This document shows, one piece after another, positions 1-5,796 of a stretch of 10,533 bases of DNA; positions within the stretch are counted from its first letter, which is position 1; each line of letters begins with the position of its first letter. A program made the position numbers and the translations under genes. The stretch comes from an uncultured Ardenticatenia bacterium (GTDB taxonomy: Bacteria; Chloroflexota; Anaerolineae; Promineifilales; Promineifilaceae): assembly GCA_937858165.1 (NCBI GenBank), contig CALLZA010000709.1:1-10533 (forward strand), given 5' to 3'. Below the pieces are notes generated by a model. That model did no database searches and was not told where the DNA came from. It worked only from the letters and a program-made list of their open reading frames with translations.

Positions 1-85
1 GGTTGTGGCGCAGTGAGTGTGTGCTGTCTCTAGATGATAGATGGGCTGTTGAAGATGCATTGTATTTGTGTGTTTTTTTTTTTTT
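1..85. other. Sequencing noise plus poly-T run (non-biological)
   Basis: The first 72 bases have a composition unlike the GC-rich insert and no coding signal. They are followed by 13 T residues (73-85) lying directly outside the Illumina P7 end. Read on the other strand this is P7 adapter end, then poly-A, then random calls: the usual product of a read running off a short library molecule. It should be trimmed and not annotated. Confidence 0.95.
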
Positions 86-151
86 CAAGCAGAAGACGGC
101 ATACGAGATCTAGTACGGTCGCGTGGGCTCGGAGATGTGTATAAGAGACAG
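86..151 (+). other. Illumina P7 / i7 index / Nextera read-2 adapter
   Basis: Positions 86-109 match the P7 flow-cell sequence. Positions 110-117 (CTAGTACG) match the Nextera N702 i7 index as written in the primer. Positions 118-151 match the Nextera read-2 adapter ending in the 19-bp Tn5 mosaic end (133-151), with one mismatch near 121. The biological insert begins at 152. The mosaic end here is a library-preparation tag, not a transposon. Confidence 0.98.
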
Positions 152-259
152 CTGCCATTGCATGCGCGATAGCTCCGGCACGGCGGCGGTTAGGGCGCGG
201 TCGAGTCGCTCGCCGACGTCCTCAAGTGTCAGCACGACCTGTCGGGTGTCTGAGTCCAT
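152..259 (-). CDS. RluA/RluD-family pseudouridine synthase, N-terminal fragment
   Basis: This is the first 36 codons of a minus-strand gene, cut by the adapter junction at 152. The peptide begins MDSDTRQVVL and continues with a GERLDRAL segment and a VPELSRMQ segment. This is the usual start of the S4-like RNA-binding domain in RluA/RluD 23S rRNA pseudouridine synthases (ERLD...LA...P.LSR..Q). The catalytic domain with the RLD motif is missing, so the subfamily cannot be fixed. The ATG lies 7 bp after the lspA stop, and lspA followed by an rluD-like gene is a common bacterial order, which supports the call. No clear Shine-Dalgarno precedes it, so translation is probably coupled to lspA. S4 domains also occur in other RNA-binding proteins, but the synteny favours a pseudouridine synthase. 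Confidence 0.8.
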
Positions 260-266
260 AAGGCGG

Positions 267-845
267 CTACGGCTGGGGTGACGAATCGGTCACGTCGGCG
301 TAAGGGGCGGTCGCTTGCTCGGCGAGGCGTTTGGCCGCTTCTTCGCGGCGAATCTCGCGCCAGTAGGCGAAGCCGAACAGGATGACGCCGCTGGTAATGG
401 CCAGGTCGGCCAGATTCCAGATGAACCACGGGCCGGTGTCGACGAAGTCGGTGACGTGCCCCTGGCGCAGCCGGTCGATGAGGTTGCCCAGCGCGCCGCC
501 GAGTTGTAATCCGAGGGCGATGCGCAGCAGCCATTGATGGCCGGGCAGGGTCAGGTTGAAGTAGATGATGGCCGCGGCGACGACAACGGCCAGCCCAGCG
601 AAGAACATGCCCGTGCCCTGGAACAGGCCGAAGACCGCGCCGGTGTTGGTCGTGTGGACGACGCGAAAGATCCCTTCCAGCGCCGGAAAGGGCGCCCAGA
701 CGCCATACAGCGGGATGCGCGTCTCGACCAGATACTTGGTGGCCTGGTCGGCCAGCAGGACGAGGGTCATGATGAGAAAGGGCAGCAACTTCTCGCCTCG
801 ACTGGCGCGCTGGGGGGCGAGTGTCGCCTGTTCTGGTTCGATCAT
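267..845 (-). CDS. lspA: Lipoprotein signal peptidase (signal peptidase II)
   Basis: This 192-residue inner-membrane aspartyl protease removes the signal peptide from diacylglyceryl-modified prolipoproteins. Family motifs are visible in order: ADQATKYLVE near 32-41, the NTGAVFGLF loop at 67-75, LGNLIDR at 119-125, VTDF with Asp133, and WNLAD with Asp147. Asp133 and Asp147 correspond to the catalytic pair of known LspA enzymes. Four hydrophobic segments lie near 20-38, 80-98, 104-122 and 142-162, as expected. The ATG at 845 overlaps the methyltransferase stop in an ATGA arrangement, so I prefer it over an ATG 36 bp further upstream inside that gene. No Shine-Dalgarno is visible, so reinitiation is likely. 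A charged tail of about 30 residues follows the last membrane segment. A substrate candidate, the lipobox-bearing solute-binding protein, is in the same window. Confidence 0.96.
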   Translation of the reverse strand: MIEPEQATLAPQRASRGEKLLPFLIMTLVLLADQATKYLVETRIPLYGVWAPFPALEGIFRVVHTTNTGAVFGLFQGTGMFFAGLAVVVAAAIIYFNLTLPGHQWLLRIALGLQLGGALGNLIDRLRQGHVTDFVDTGPWFIWNLADLAITSGVILFGFAYWREIRREEAAKRLAEQATAPYADVTDSSPQP

Positions 846-1537
846 AGGGCAAATTGTATCAGGTGCGGTGCACTTCCCCAAGTGGGCCTCACTGGGCGTT
901 CAGCGACGACGACTGTCACAACGCTTTGGCTGACCATCTCTTCGTGTAGCGAAATGTGAAAGCCGGGGCCGGCCAGCGCGGCCGTCCAGAAAGCAAGGCG
1001 AGCGGTCGGGTTCTCCTCGGCCGCGCCGCGCTGGCCGGTGATGGCGTAGAGCCATTCGACCAGCGCCATGAGCGGCCCGCGCCCGCCCAGTCGTGCTTCG
1101 GGCACGACGACCAGCCGCCCGCCGGGCCGCAGTAGGCGATAGATAGCGGCGAGCGTCTCCGGGGCGGTGATGTAGGCCGTGGGGAAGGCGGCCAGCGCGC
1201 TGTCGAACGAGCCGGCGGCGAAGGGCGCGGCCTGGGCGCGGGCGCGAACCAGACGCGCCGCCGGGGTTCGCCGCCGGGCCAGCCGGCCCATCTGGGGCGA
1301 TAGGTCGAGGCCGACGACGTCGCCGCCGCGCCCGGCCAACTCCGCCAACAGATGGCCCGGCCCGTGACCCAGTTCCAGCACGCGCGGCCCGATCAGATAG
1401 GGCAACGCCGCCGCGCCCCACGCCCGCCATTGACCGAACGACACGCCCCAGGCCACAGCGTCGTAGCCCCAGGCAGCCTCGTGATAGAGGGCGTGGAAGG
1501 CGCGGGCGACCACTCCCACCGGCAGGCGCAGCGGCAT
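842..1537 (-). CDS. Class I SAM-dependent methyltransferase, substrate unknown
   Basis: This 231-residue soluble protein has the UbiE/Methyltransf_11 pattern. Motif I is VLELGHGPGHLL at 53-64. The SAM ribose-binding acidic strand is VVGLDLSPQM at 74-83 with Asp78. A FDSALAAFP strand lies at 111-119, and the post-catalytic LLRPGGRLVVV loop at 135-145. The N-terminal 45 residues are aromatic-rich (YHEAAWGYD, QWRAW) and look like the cap that often precedes the Rossmann core in small-molecule methyltransferases. The start codon lies 1 bp after the GH13 stop, and the end overlaps lspA by 4 bp, so it is co-translated in that operon. The family methylates quinones, small metabolites or lipids; nothing here fixes the substrate. 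Its position next to lspA is suggestive of envelope work only by association. Confidence 0.9.
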   Translation of the reverse strand: MPLRLPVGVVARAFHALYHEAAWGYDAVAWGVSFGQWRAWGAAALPYLIGPRVLELGHGPGHLLAELAGRGGDVVGLDLSPQMGRLARRRTPAARLVRARAQAAPFAAGSFDSALAAFPTAYITAPETLAAIYRLLRPGGRLVVVPEARLGGRGPLMALVEWLYAITGQRGAAEENPTARLAFWTAALAGPGFHISLHEEMVSQSVVTVVVAERPVRPTWGSAPHLIQFAL

Positions 1538-1538
1538 G

Positions 1539-3398
1539 TTAGGCGACCTGGCGCAGGATGAGCGCCCCTTGGGCTACTTCCGGCAAGGGTAGTACGCCAT
1601 CGCGCAGGCGTATTTCTTCCCCGCCGAGCACGTCGACAAAGTGCGTCCCGTCCGGCACGCCGGCGTGGGCCAGCGACAAGCCACCGGCCGGGCGTGGCTG
1701 CTGGCCGCGGTGGGCAAAGACAAGTACGCGCTCGGTCGTGCTGTCGCGCTGGTAGGCGATGGTGTCGGCCTCCGTCAGTATCACCTGGAAGCCTCCCTGG
1801 CGCAGGGCGACCGATTCGCGCCGCAGGCGAATGAGTTGGCGGTGGTAGTCGCGCAATGGCTTGTTCCAACGTGCCTCATCCCAGACCATGCAGCCGCGCT
1901 GCTTGACGTGGGGCAGGTCGGTCAGGCCGATTTCGTCGCCGTAGTAGAGGCCGGGTACGCCGGGGAAGGTCAGCAGCAGGGCCACGGCCAGGCGGTGCAA
2001 CGCGTCATTGCCGCCGACGATGGTGCGGATGCGCGCCGTATCGTGGCTGTCGAGCAGGTTATACTGCCGGCAGGCCACGACCCAGGGAATGGCCGCTAGC
2101 CGGCTCTGCCAGGCGGTGACCATCGTCTCGGACGACCAGCGCGGGCCACGGAGAGGCTCGGCGAGGCCGTGCGCGCCCTGCTTATAGCCACGCAACCAGT
2201 TCCACAGCGGATGGGTGAAGCCGTCGTAGTTCATGACCCCGTCCCACTGGTCGCCCTGCAATTGGTCCGTGGCGTCGAAGAAGTTCTCGCCCATCAGGTA
2301 GGCGTCGGGCCGCCCCTCGCGGACGGCGCGGCGGATGGCCCGGCCAAGCTCCTGGCCGAGCTGCGTCTCGCCTTGCCGGCCGAGCATGTTGGCGACGTCG
2401 ACGCGCCAGCCGTCGGCCGAGAAGGGCGGCAAGAGCCAGCGACGGAAGACAGCGTTGGACCCATCGTAGATGCGGCGGCGCAACTCAAGGCTGCGATAGT
2501 TGAGCTTGGGCAGCGACCATACACCCAGCCAACTGGCGTAATCGTCGGGATGTTTGTTGAAGGTGAAGAACTCGGCCTCCAGCGCGTCGGCGTTGGCTAG
2601 AGCAGCCTGGAACCAGGGGTGCCAGTAGCCGCAGTGGTTGGGTACGATGTCGAGCAGATAGCGCATGCCGCGCGCGTCGAGCGCCCGCCGCAGCGAGGCC
2701 AGGGCGTCGTCGCCGCCGAGGTGGGGATCGACATGGCTATAGTCGGTCACGTCGTACTTGTGGTTCGAGAGAGCGGTAAAGACGGGGTTCAGGTAGAGGG
2801 CATTGACGCCCAGGTCTGCCAGGTACTCCAGGTGACTCTCAATCCCCGGCAGGTCGCCGCCGTAGAAGACGAGCGGGCCGAGCTGGTCGGGCGGCGGCGG
2901 CGTCTCCCAGGGATAAGTCATCGGCCGATGGCCGCGATACTCGTACTCCTCAGGCCGCGGGTCGGTCGATGGGTCGCCGTTGGCGAAGCGGTCGGGGAAG
3001 ATCTGATAGAAGACCGTTTCGAGCGGCCAACCGGGCGAGTCGTAGTCCGCCAGGATGCGAAAGTCGGTGCGGTCTAGCGGCACGTGGGCCGACAGCCCGG
3101 CGGCGCTGTAGTGCCAGATGCCGTCGGCCGCTTCGATGATGAAGCGATAGTGAACCGAGGGTTCATCGATGAGCAACTCGCTCTCCCACCACTGGGCCGG
3201 CGGTTCTGTCGCCCCGCGCTGCATAGGGCTGAGGCGTTGCTCGCCGTTGGGCAGTGTACGCAGAATGACGCGGTGTACCGAGGCTTGATGCGACACGCGC
3301 AGCCGCAGGCGCACCGTCTGGCCCAGGCGCGGGTAGAGATTGGAGACGTAGCGGTCGGATCCGTCGTGGTGAATGGAAGACAACCAGTTAGCGGACAT
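1539..3398 (-). CDS. GH13 alpha-glucosidase, maltodextrin glucosidase/neopullulanase-like
   Basis: This 619-residue enzyme is predicted to cleave alpha-1,4 links of maltodextrins. Residues 1-110 form a beta-rich N-terminal domain, then a TIM barrel starts at VFYQIFPDRFANGDP (129-143), a signature of the GH13_20/21 group. Conserved regions are DIVPNH (250-255), GWRVDVANM with nucleophile Asp334, MGENFF with acid/base Glu371, and LLDSHD with Asp453. YYGDEIGL at 485-492 is also typical, and a C-terminal beta domain follows. There is no signal peptide, so it acts in the cytoplasm, probably on imported or storage-derived maltodextrin. Its length is close to E. coli MalZ (about 600). No Shine-Dalgarno lies upstream of ATG 3398, and the next in-frame Met is at residue 59, so the start is kept and is probably SD-independent. 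It heads the amylase-methyltransferase-lspA-rluD run. Neopullulanase or cyclomaltodextrinase activity is possible. Confidence 0.93.
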   Translation of the reverse strand: MSANWLSSIHHDGSDRYVSNLYPRLGQTVRLRLRVSHQASVHRVILRTLPNGEQRLSPMQRGATEPPAQWWESELLIDEPSVHYRFIIEAADGIWHYSAAGLSAHVPLDRTDFRILADYDSPGWPLETVFYQIFPDRFANGDPSTDPRPEEYEYRGHRPMTYPWETPPPPDQLGPLVFYGGDLPGIESHLEYLADLGVNALYLNPVFTALSNHKYDVTDYSHVDPHLGGDDALASLRRALDARGMRYLLDIVPNHCGYWHPWFQAALANADALEAEFFTFNKHPDDYASWLGVWSLPKLNYRSLELRRRIYDGSNAVFRRWLLPPFSADGWRVDVANMLGRQGETQLGQELGRAIRRAVREGRPDAYLMGENFFDATDQLQGDQWDGVMNYDGFTHPLWNWLRGYKQGAHGLAEPLRGPRWSSETMVTAWQSRLAAIPWVVACRQYNLLDSHDTARIRTIVGGNDALHRLAVALLLTFPGVPGLYYGDEIGLTDLPHVKQRGCMVWDEARWNKPLRDYHRQLIRLRRESVALRQGGFQVILTEADTIAYQRDSTTERVLVFAHRGQQPRPAGGLSLAHAGVPDGTHFVDVLGGEEIRLRDGVLPLPEVAQGALILRQVA

Positions 3399-3409
3399 GG
3401 TGTGTAATT

Positions 3410-3442
3410 GTGTAGGGGCAGGTCTCAGACCTGCCCCTACAC
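3410..3442. repeat. Extragenic palindrome, 16-bp stem
   Basis: A perfect inverted repeat: the arm GTGTAGGGGCAGGTCT (3410-3425), one central base, and the complementary arm at 3427-3442. It sits 42 bp after the universal stress protein stop and 11 bp before the GH13 start. The minus-strand continuation has no U-tract, so it is not a canonical intrinsic terminator. It looks like a REP-type dispersed palindrome and could still stabilise or end the upstream mRNA. Confidence 0.9.
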
Positions 3443-3484
3443 CATAAGGAACGTTTGTCAGGGGCCTTTGGGTGGCCCTCGGGT

Positions 3485-3940
3485 CTACTTCTGAGCGCGG
3501 ACAATGAGCAGCGGTCGATCGATGCGCTGCAGCACCCCGGCGGCGACGCTGCCGTAGTACACGTCGGCCAGACCGCCGCGACCGTGGCTGGCCATGGCGA
3601 TCAGGTCGGCCGACTCTTCAGCGGCGAGGCGCAGGATGGTGGCCACGATTGGCCCATGCTCCACCAGACCGCGCGTGGTGATGCCCTTGGCCGCCTCGCG
3701 CGCGGTCAAGTCGTCCAGATAACGGCGCGCTTCCTGCCCCTGTTGCTCGACGTCGGCGGCGGTGACATAGGGCAGGCCCGTATAGCTCTCTCCCTTGTCC
3801 TGCGGAATGATGTGGGGCAGTTCGATGACGTTCAGGAAGATGACGGCCGCGCCACACAGTCGGGCTACTTCCTCCACATGCGGCAGGATGGCTTCGGCCA
3901 TGTCGGAGCCGTCGAGGGGGACGAGGATGGTCTTGTACAT
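3485..3940 (-). CDS. Universal stress protein (UspA family)
   Basis: This is a single-domain Usp of 151 residues, the usual family length. It opens with MYKTILVPLDGSDMAE, the first beta strand and the Asp10 adenine-side residue. It ends with the nucleotide-binding stretch ASHGRGGLADVYYGS (117-131) followed by RPLLIVRA. This matches the ATP-binding-type motif G-x2-G-x9-G-S except that the first Gly is Ala117, a substitution that I recall in other ATP-binding Usps. The protein is cytosolic; Usps bind ATP or other ligands and support survival under stress, and specific partners are unknown. The ATG at 3940 has no strong Shine-Dalgarno. It lies 72 bp after the SPFH gene, with a palindrome in the gap. 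This neighbourhood suggests a stress-related set, but that is association only. Confidence 0.94.
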   Translation of the reverse strand: MYKTILVPLDGSDMAEAILPHVEEVARLCGAAVIFLNVIELPHIIPQDKGESYTGLPYVTAADVEQQGQEARRYLDDLTAREAAKGITTRGLVEHGPIVATILRLAAEESADLIAMASHGRGGLADVYYGSVAAGVLQRIDRPLLIVRAQK

Positions 3941-3963
3941 AGTGATTCTTGCGTGCGCCGCCT

Positions 3964-3999
3964 GCCCACAGCGCGATTCGCACGAATCGCGCTGTGGGC
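3964..3999. repeat. Extragenic palindrome, 17-bp stem, AGCGCGATTC family
   Basis: A perfect inverted repeat with arms 3964-3980 and 3983-3999 and a 2-base centre. The core, AGCGCGATTC - GCAC - GAATCGCGCT (3970-3993), has the same 10-base arms as the copy at 5736-5759 with a different 4-base loop. It begins 13 bp after the SPFH stop on the transcribed strand and lacks a U-tract. Confidence 0.92.
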
Positions 4000-4012
4000 C
4001 GATGAGTCGAAC

Positions 4013-5107
4013 CTAGCCGGCCAGGTACGCTTCCAGGTTGGCCTTGCTGATGCGGTAGGCCGCGCCGATCTTCTTGGCCTTCAGTTCGCCGGCGTCGATG
4101 GCGGCGATGACGTCGGCCGCGGTCACCTGCAGGAAGTCGGCCGCCTGCTCCGGCGTCATCACGTCGGGCATGGGCATGGGGGCCGCGCTGCCGGCGGCCG
4201 CCGGCGGTGGTGGGGGTGGTGCCGCGGCGCCCTGAGCGGCCTGTTGTTGCTGGAGCCACTGCTGCTGCATCTGCTGTTGCTGCATTTGCTGCTGCTGCAT
4301 GGCGGCCATACCCATCGCGCCGAAGCCGACTTCGCTGAGCGCACCGCCGGACGGGTTACTGGCCGCGGCCATCAGGGCGTCGGCCTGCTGCTTCTGGACG
4401 TAGCTCGTGCCGTAGCCCATGTTGGTGACGACCTTCAGCGAGTCCGGATGCAGGCTCATGTTGATGGCGAAGGTCACCAGAGTGATGCCAATGGCGTCGA
4501 ACTCCTCTTGCAGCAGGGCCACGAGCAGGTCGTTGAGGTCCTTGGTGAAGGACTGGAGCTGCGCCGGGCCGAGGTCTTTGGCTGCGGCCAGCTCGCTCAG
4601 CTTGTCGGCGATCATGACCGCCAGCATCGGGTCGAGCCGGAGCTTGATGTCCTGCTGCCGCACGCTCTCGCGGAAGGCGTCCATCGCGTTCAGGAAGCGC
4701 CACGGCTCCTTGACCTTAACGACGTAGGTGCCGTTGCCGACGATGGCGCTGGCCCCCGGCATGCGCAGCGGATGCTCGACGATGACCGGGTTGACCGTGC
4801 CCCACTTCAGGGTCATATCGGTCGTCTTGACAAAATAGACGTCGGCGGTGAACACATTGGCCCCGCCAAACAGCCCCTTCTCGAACAGATCGGTCAGAAA
4901 AGGGATATTTTCGGTTGTCAGGGTATAGCGCCCCGGCTCGAATGTGCCCAGCGCTTCGCCACCGCGCACGAACACGGCCGTCTCGCCGGGATTAACGATC
5001 AACTGCGAGCCGAGCTTGATGTCGCCCAGCCCACCGCGCGGAAACTTCTGGACGACTTCGTCGCGTCCCCAACCTTCAACAGCTACACGGTCCAGTATCT
5101 TGGGCAT
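4013..5107 (-). CDS. SPFH (YdjI-like) protein fused to excisionase-type HTH
   Basis: This 364-residue protein has three parts. Residues 1 to about 240 match the SPFH/Band-7 group called 'virion core protein' or YdjI: KFPRGG, then IKLGSQLIVNPGETAVFVRGG (30-50), the PGRYTLTTENIPFL segment (58-71), ADVYFVKTTDMTLKWGT (88-104) and a helical QEEFDAIGITLVTFAINM stretch. Residues 266-310 are a Met/Gln-rich then Ala/Pro-rich flexible linker. Residues 317-363 match a MerR/excisionase HTH_17 domain: MTPEQAADFLQVTAADVI, then AGELKAKKIGAAYRIS and KANLEAYL. Bacillus YdjI works at the membrane with PspA and normally carries a zinc-ribbon tail, so an HTH in that position is unusual. There is no signal peptide or TM segment. 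A perfect AGGAGG (5118-5123) lies 10 bp before the ATG, and the helical protein ends 20 bp upstream, so the two are co-transcribed. HTH_17 may mediate protein contacts rather than bind DNA. Confidence 0.88.
   Translation of the reverse strand: MPKILDRVAVEGWGRDEVVQKFPRGGLGDIKLGSQLIVNPGETAVFVRGGEALGTFEPGRYTLTTENIPFLTDLFEKGLFGGANVFTADVYFVKTTDMTLKWGTVNPVIVEHPLRMPGASAIVGNGTYVVKVKEPWRFLNAMDAFRESVRQQDIKLRLDPMLAVMIADKLSELAAAKDLGPAQLQSFTKDLNDLLVALLQEEFDAIGITLVTFAINMSLHPDSLKVVTNMGYGTSYVQKQQADALMAAASNPSGGALSEVGFGAMGMAAMQQQQMQQQQMQQQWLQQQQAAQGAAAPPPPPPAAAGSAAPMPMPDVMTPEQAADFLQVTAADVIAAIDAGELKAKKIGAAYRISKANLEAYLAG
4241..4297 (-). repeat. CAG/CAA-rich tract encoding a poly-Gln linker
   Basis: A trinucleotide-like run within the SPFH gene encodes residues 271-289, short Gln blocks broken by Met and one Trp-Leu. 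It is followed by Ala/Pro codons. It is imperfect at the DNA level (mixed CAG and CAA), so selection on protein composition and some slippage are both plausible. Length may vary between strains. Confidence 0.85.
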
Positions 5108-5117
5108 CGCTTATCGA

Positions 5118-5123
5118 CCTCCT
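5118..5123 (-). promoter_or_regulatory. Strong Shine-Dalgarno for the SPFH gene
   Basis: The minus strand reads AGGAGG ten bases before the ATG at 5107, inside the 20-bp gap after the preceding stop codon. It is the best ribosome binding site in the window and suggests high translation of the SPFH protein relative to its neighbours. Confidence 0.85.
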
Positions 5124-5127
5124 GTCA

Positions 5128-5703
5128 TTACTCTTGAATGTCTTCCTTGGTGACGACGTTGGCAACGCTGACCTGGTTGAGCACTTCCTGGCGCGAGTTG
5201 AACGCCTCGTTGGCGGCGCGCAGGTTGTGGCTCAGGGTCGAGATGGCGTCGTTCAGATCGCCGCTGCTGTGGACGGCCTTGTGCAAGGCGGCGACGTCGG
5301 CGGCCGCTTGCTCCGCGTGGCCGAGCATCAGCTCATCGAACTCATAGAGACGGGCCAGGTCTTCTTCCTTGACCTTAACCGCGTCGAAGAAACCGGCGTA
5401 CCCCTGGGGCGCGTCCTTGATCTTGCTGGCCAGGCCCATCAACAGGTTATCGGCGCGGCCGAGCGGCTCGGCGTACTCGATGCCCAGGATGATGTCGCGG
5501 CTCAGGTCGTGCTGGACGGCGGCCAACTCGAGCCGCGTCTGTTGCAGGCGGCCGCTGATGGTATCGCGCAGCAGTTGGTCGGCGTCGCGGCGGCTTTCCT
5601 TTTCCATGTAGCCGCTGAAACCAGGAATTTTGCTAAGCAGCCGGCTGAGTGGCCCGCGCTCGCTGCCGATCATGTCATACAAATTCTGAACTTCGTCCGT
5701 CAT
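5128..5703 (-). CDS. All-helical soluble protein of unknown function, SPFH partner
   Basis: I cannot assign this 191-residue protein to a named family with confidence. It is predicted almost wholly alpha-helical, with no signal peptide, TM segment or Cys. The N-terminal part has an IPGFSGYMEKESRRDADQLL segment (26-45), then a long amphipathic helix rich in Arg, Gln and Leu. The middle has KDAPQGYAGFFDAVKVKEED (96-115) and LARLYEFDELML (116-127), and the rest looks coiled-coil-like. The start is taken at ATG 5703, because AGGAG at 5711-5715 sits 7 bp from it but only 1 bp from the in-frame ATG at 5709. It ends 20 bp before the SPFH gene and is almost certainly co-transcribed with it. It could play the role PspA plays for YdjI, a helical membrane-associating partner, but it is shorter than PspA and I see no PspA signature. 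Confidence 0.82.
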   Translation of the reverse strand: MTDEVQNLYDMIGSERGPLSRLLSKIPGFSGYMEKESRRDADQLLRDTISGRLQQTRLELAAVQHDLSRDIILGIEYAEPLGRADNLLMGLASKIKDAPQGYAGFFDAVKVKEEDLARLYEFDELMLGHAEQAAADVAALHKAVHSSGDLNDAISTLSHNLRAANEAFNSRQEVLNQVSVANVVTKEDIQE

Positions 5704-5710
5704 CGTCATT

Positions 5711-5715
5711 CTCCT
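5711..5715 (-). promoter_or_regulatory. Shine-Dalgarno that decides the helical-protein start
   Basis: AGGAG on the minus strand. Two in-frame ATG codons follow within 9 bases; only the second (5701-5703) has normal spacing, so translation most likely starts there and the predicted protein loses its first two residues (Met-Thr). Confidence 0.75.
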
Positions 5716-5735
5716 ATCTGGCTTTCGCCTAGTGT

Positions 5736-5788
5736 AGCGCGATTCTCCGGAATCGCGCTTACTAAGACGCGATTCCGGAGAATCGCGT
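5736..5788. repeat. Two nested, mutually inverted palindromes (AGCGCGATTC family)
   Basis: The first hairpin is AGCGCGATTC - TCCG - GAATCGCGCT (5736-5759). The second is ACGCGATTC - CGGA - GAATCGCGT (5767-5788). Each is self-complementary, and the 20-base core of one is the exact reverse complement of the other, so the pair can fold as two hairpins or one long one. It starts 8 bp after the zinc-ribbon protein stop. Neither strand carries a U-tract. The first hairpin shares its arms exactly with the repeat at 3970-3993. Confidence 0.93.
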
Positions 5789-5796
5789 TACTCGTG

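Noticed and set aside
133..151. Tn5/IS50 mosaic end as evidence of a transposon
   Set aside because: It is continuous with the Nextera adapter and P7 sequence and is mirrored at the other contig end.
846..881. Longer N-terminus for LspA (MGKCTAPDTICP...)
   Set aside because: These codons lie within the methyltransferase gene and precede an ATGA overlap start that gives a normal LspA N-terminus.
3410..3999. Intrinsic terminators at the two palindromes
   Set aside because: Strong stems, but no U-tract follows on either strand, so I annotate them as repeats; a terminator role is possible but not supported.
3455..5137. 560-codon open frame on the plus strand
   Set aside because: It runs opposite the Usp and SPFH genes and crosses the gap and palindrome between them. 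Its Leu/His/Gly-rich product mirrors the CAG tract, and no family motif is present. GC-rich codon bias leaves such antisense frames open.
5720..5729. Small GGC-GAAA-GCC hairpin (minus strand) near the helical-protein start
   Set aside because: Only 3 bp of stem; expected by chance in GC-rich DNA.
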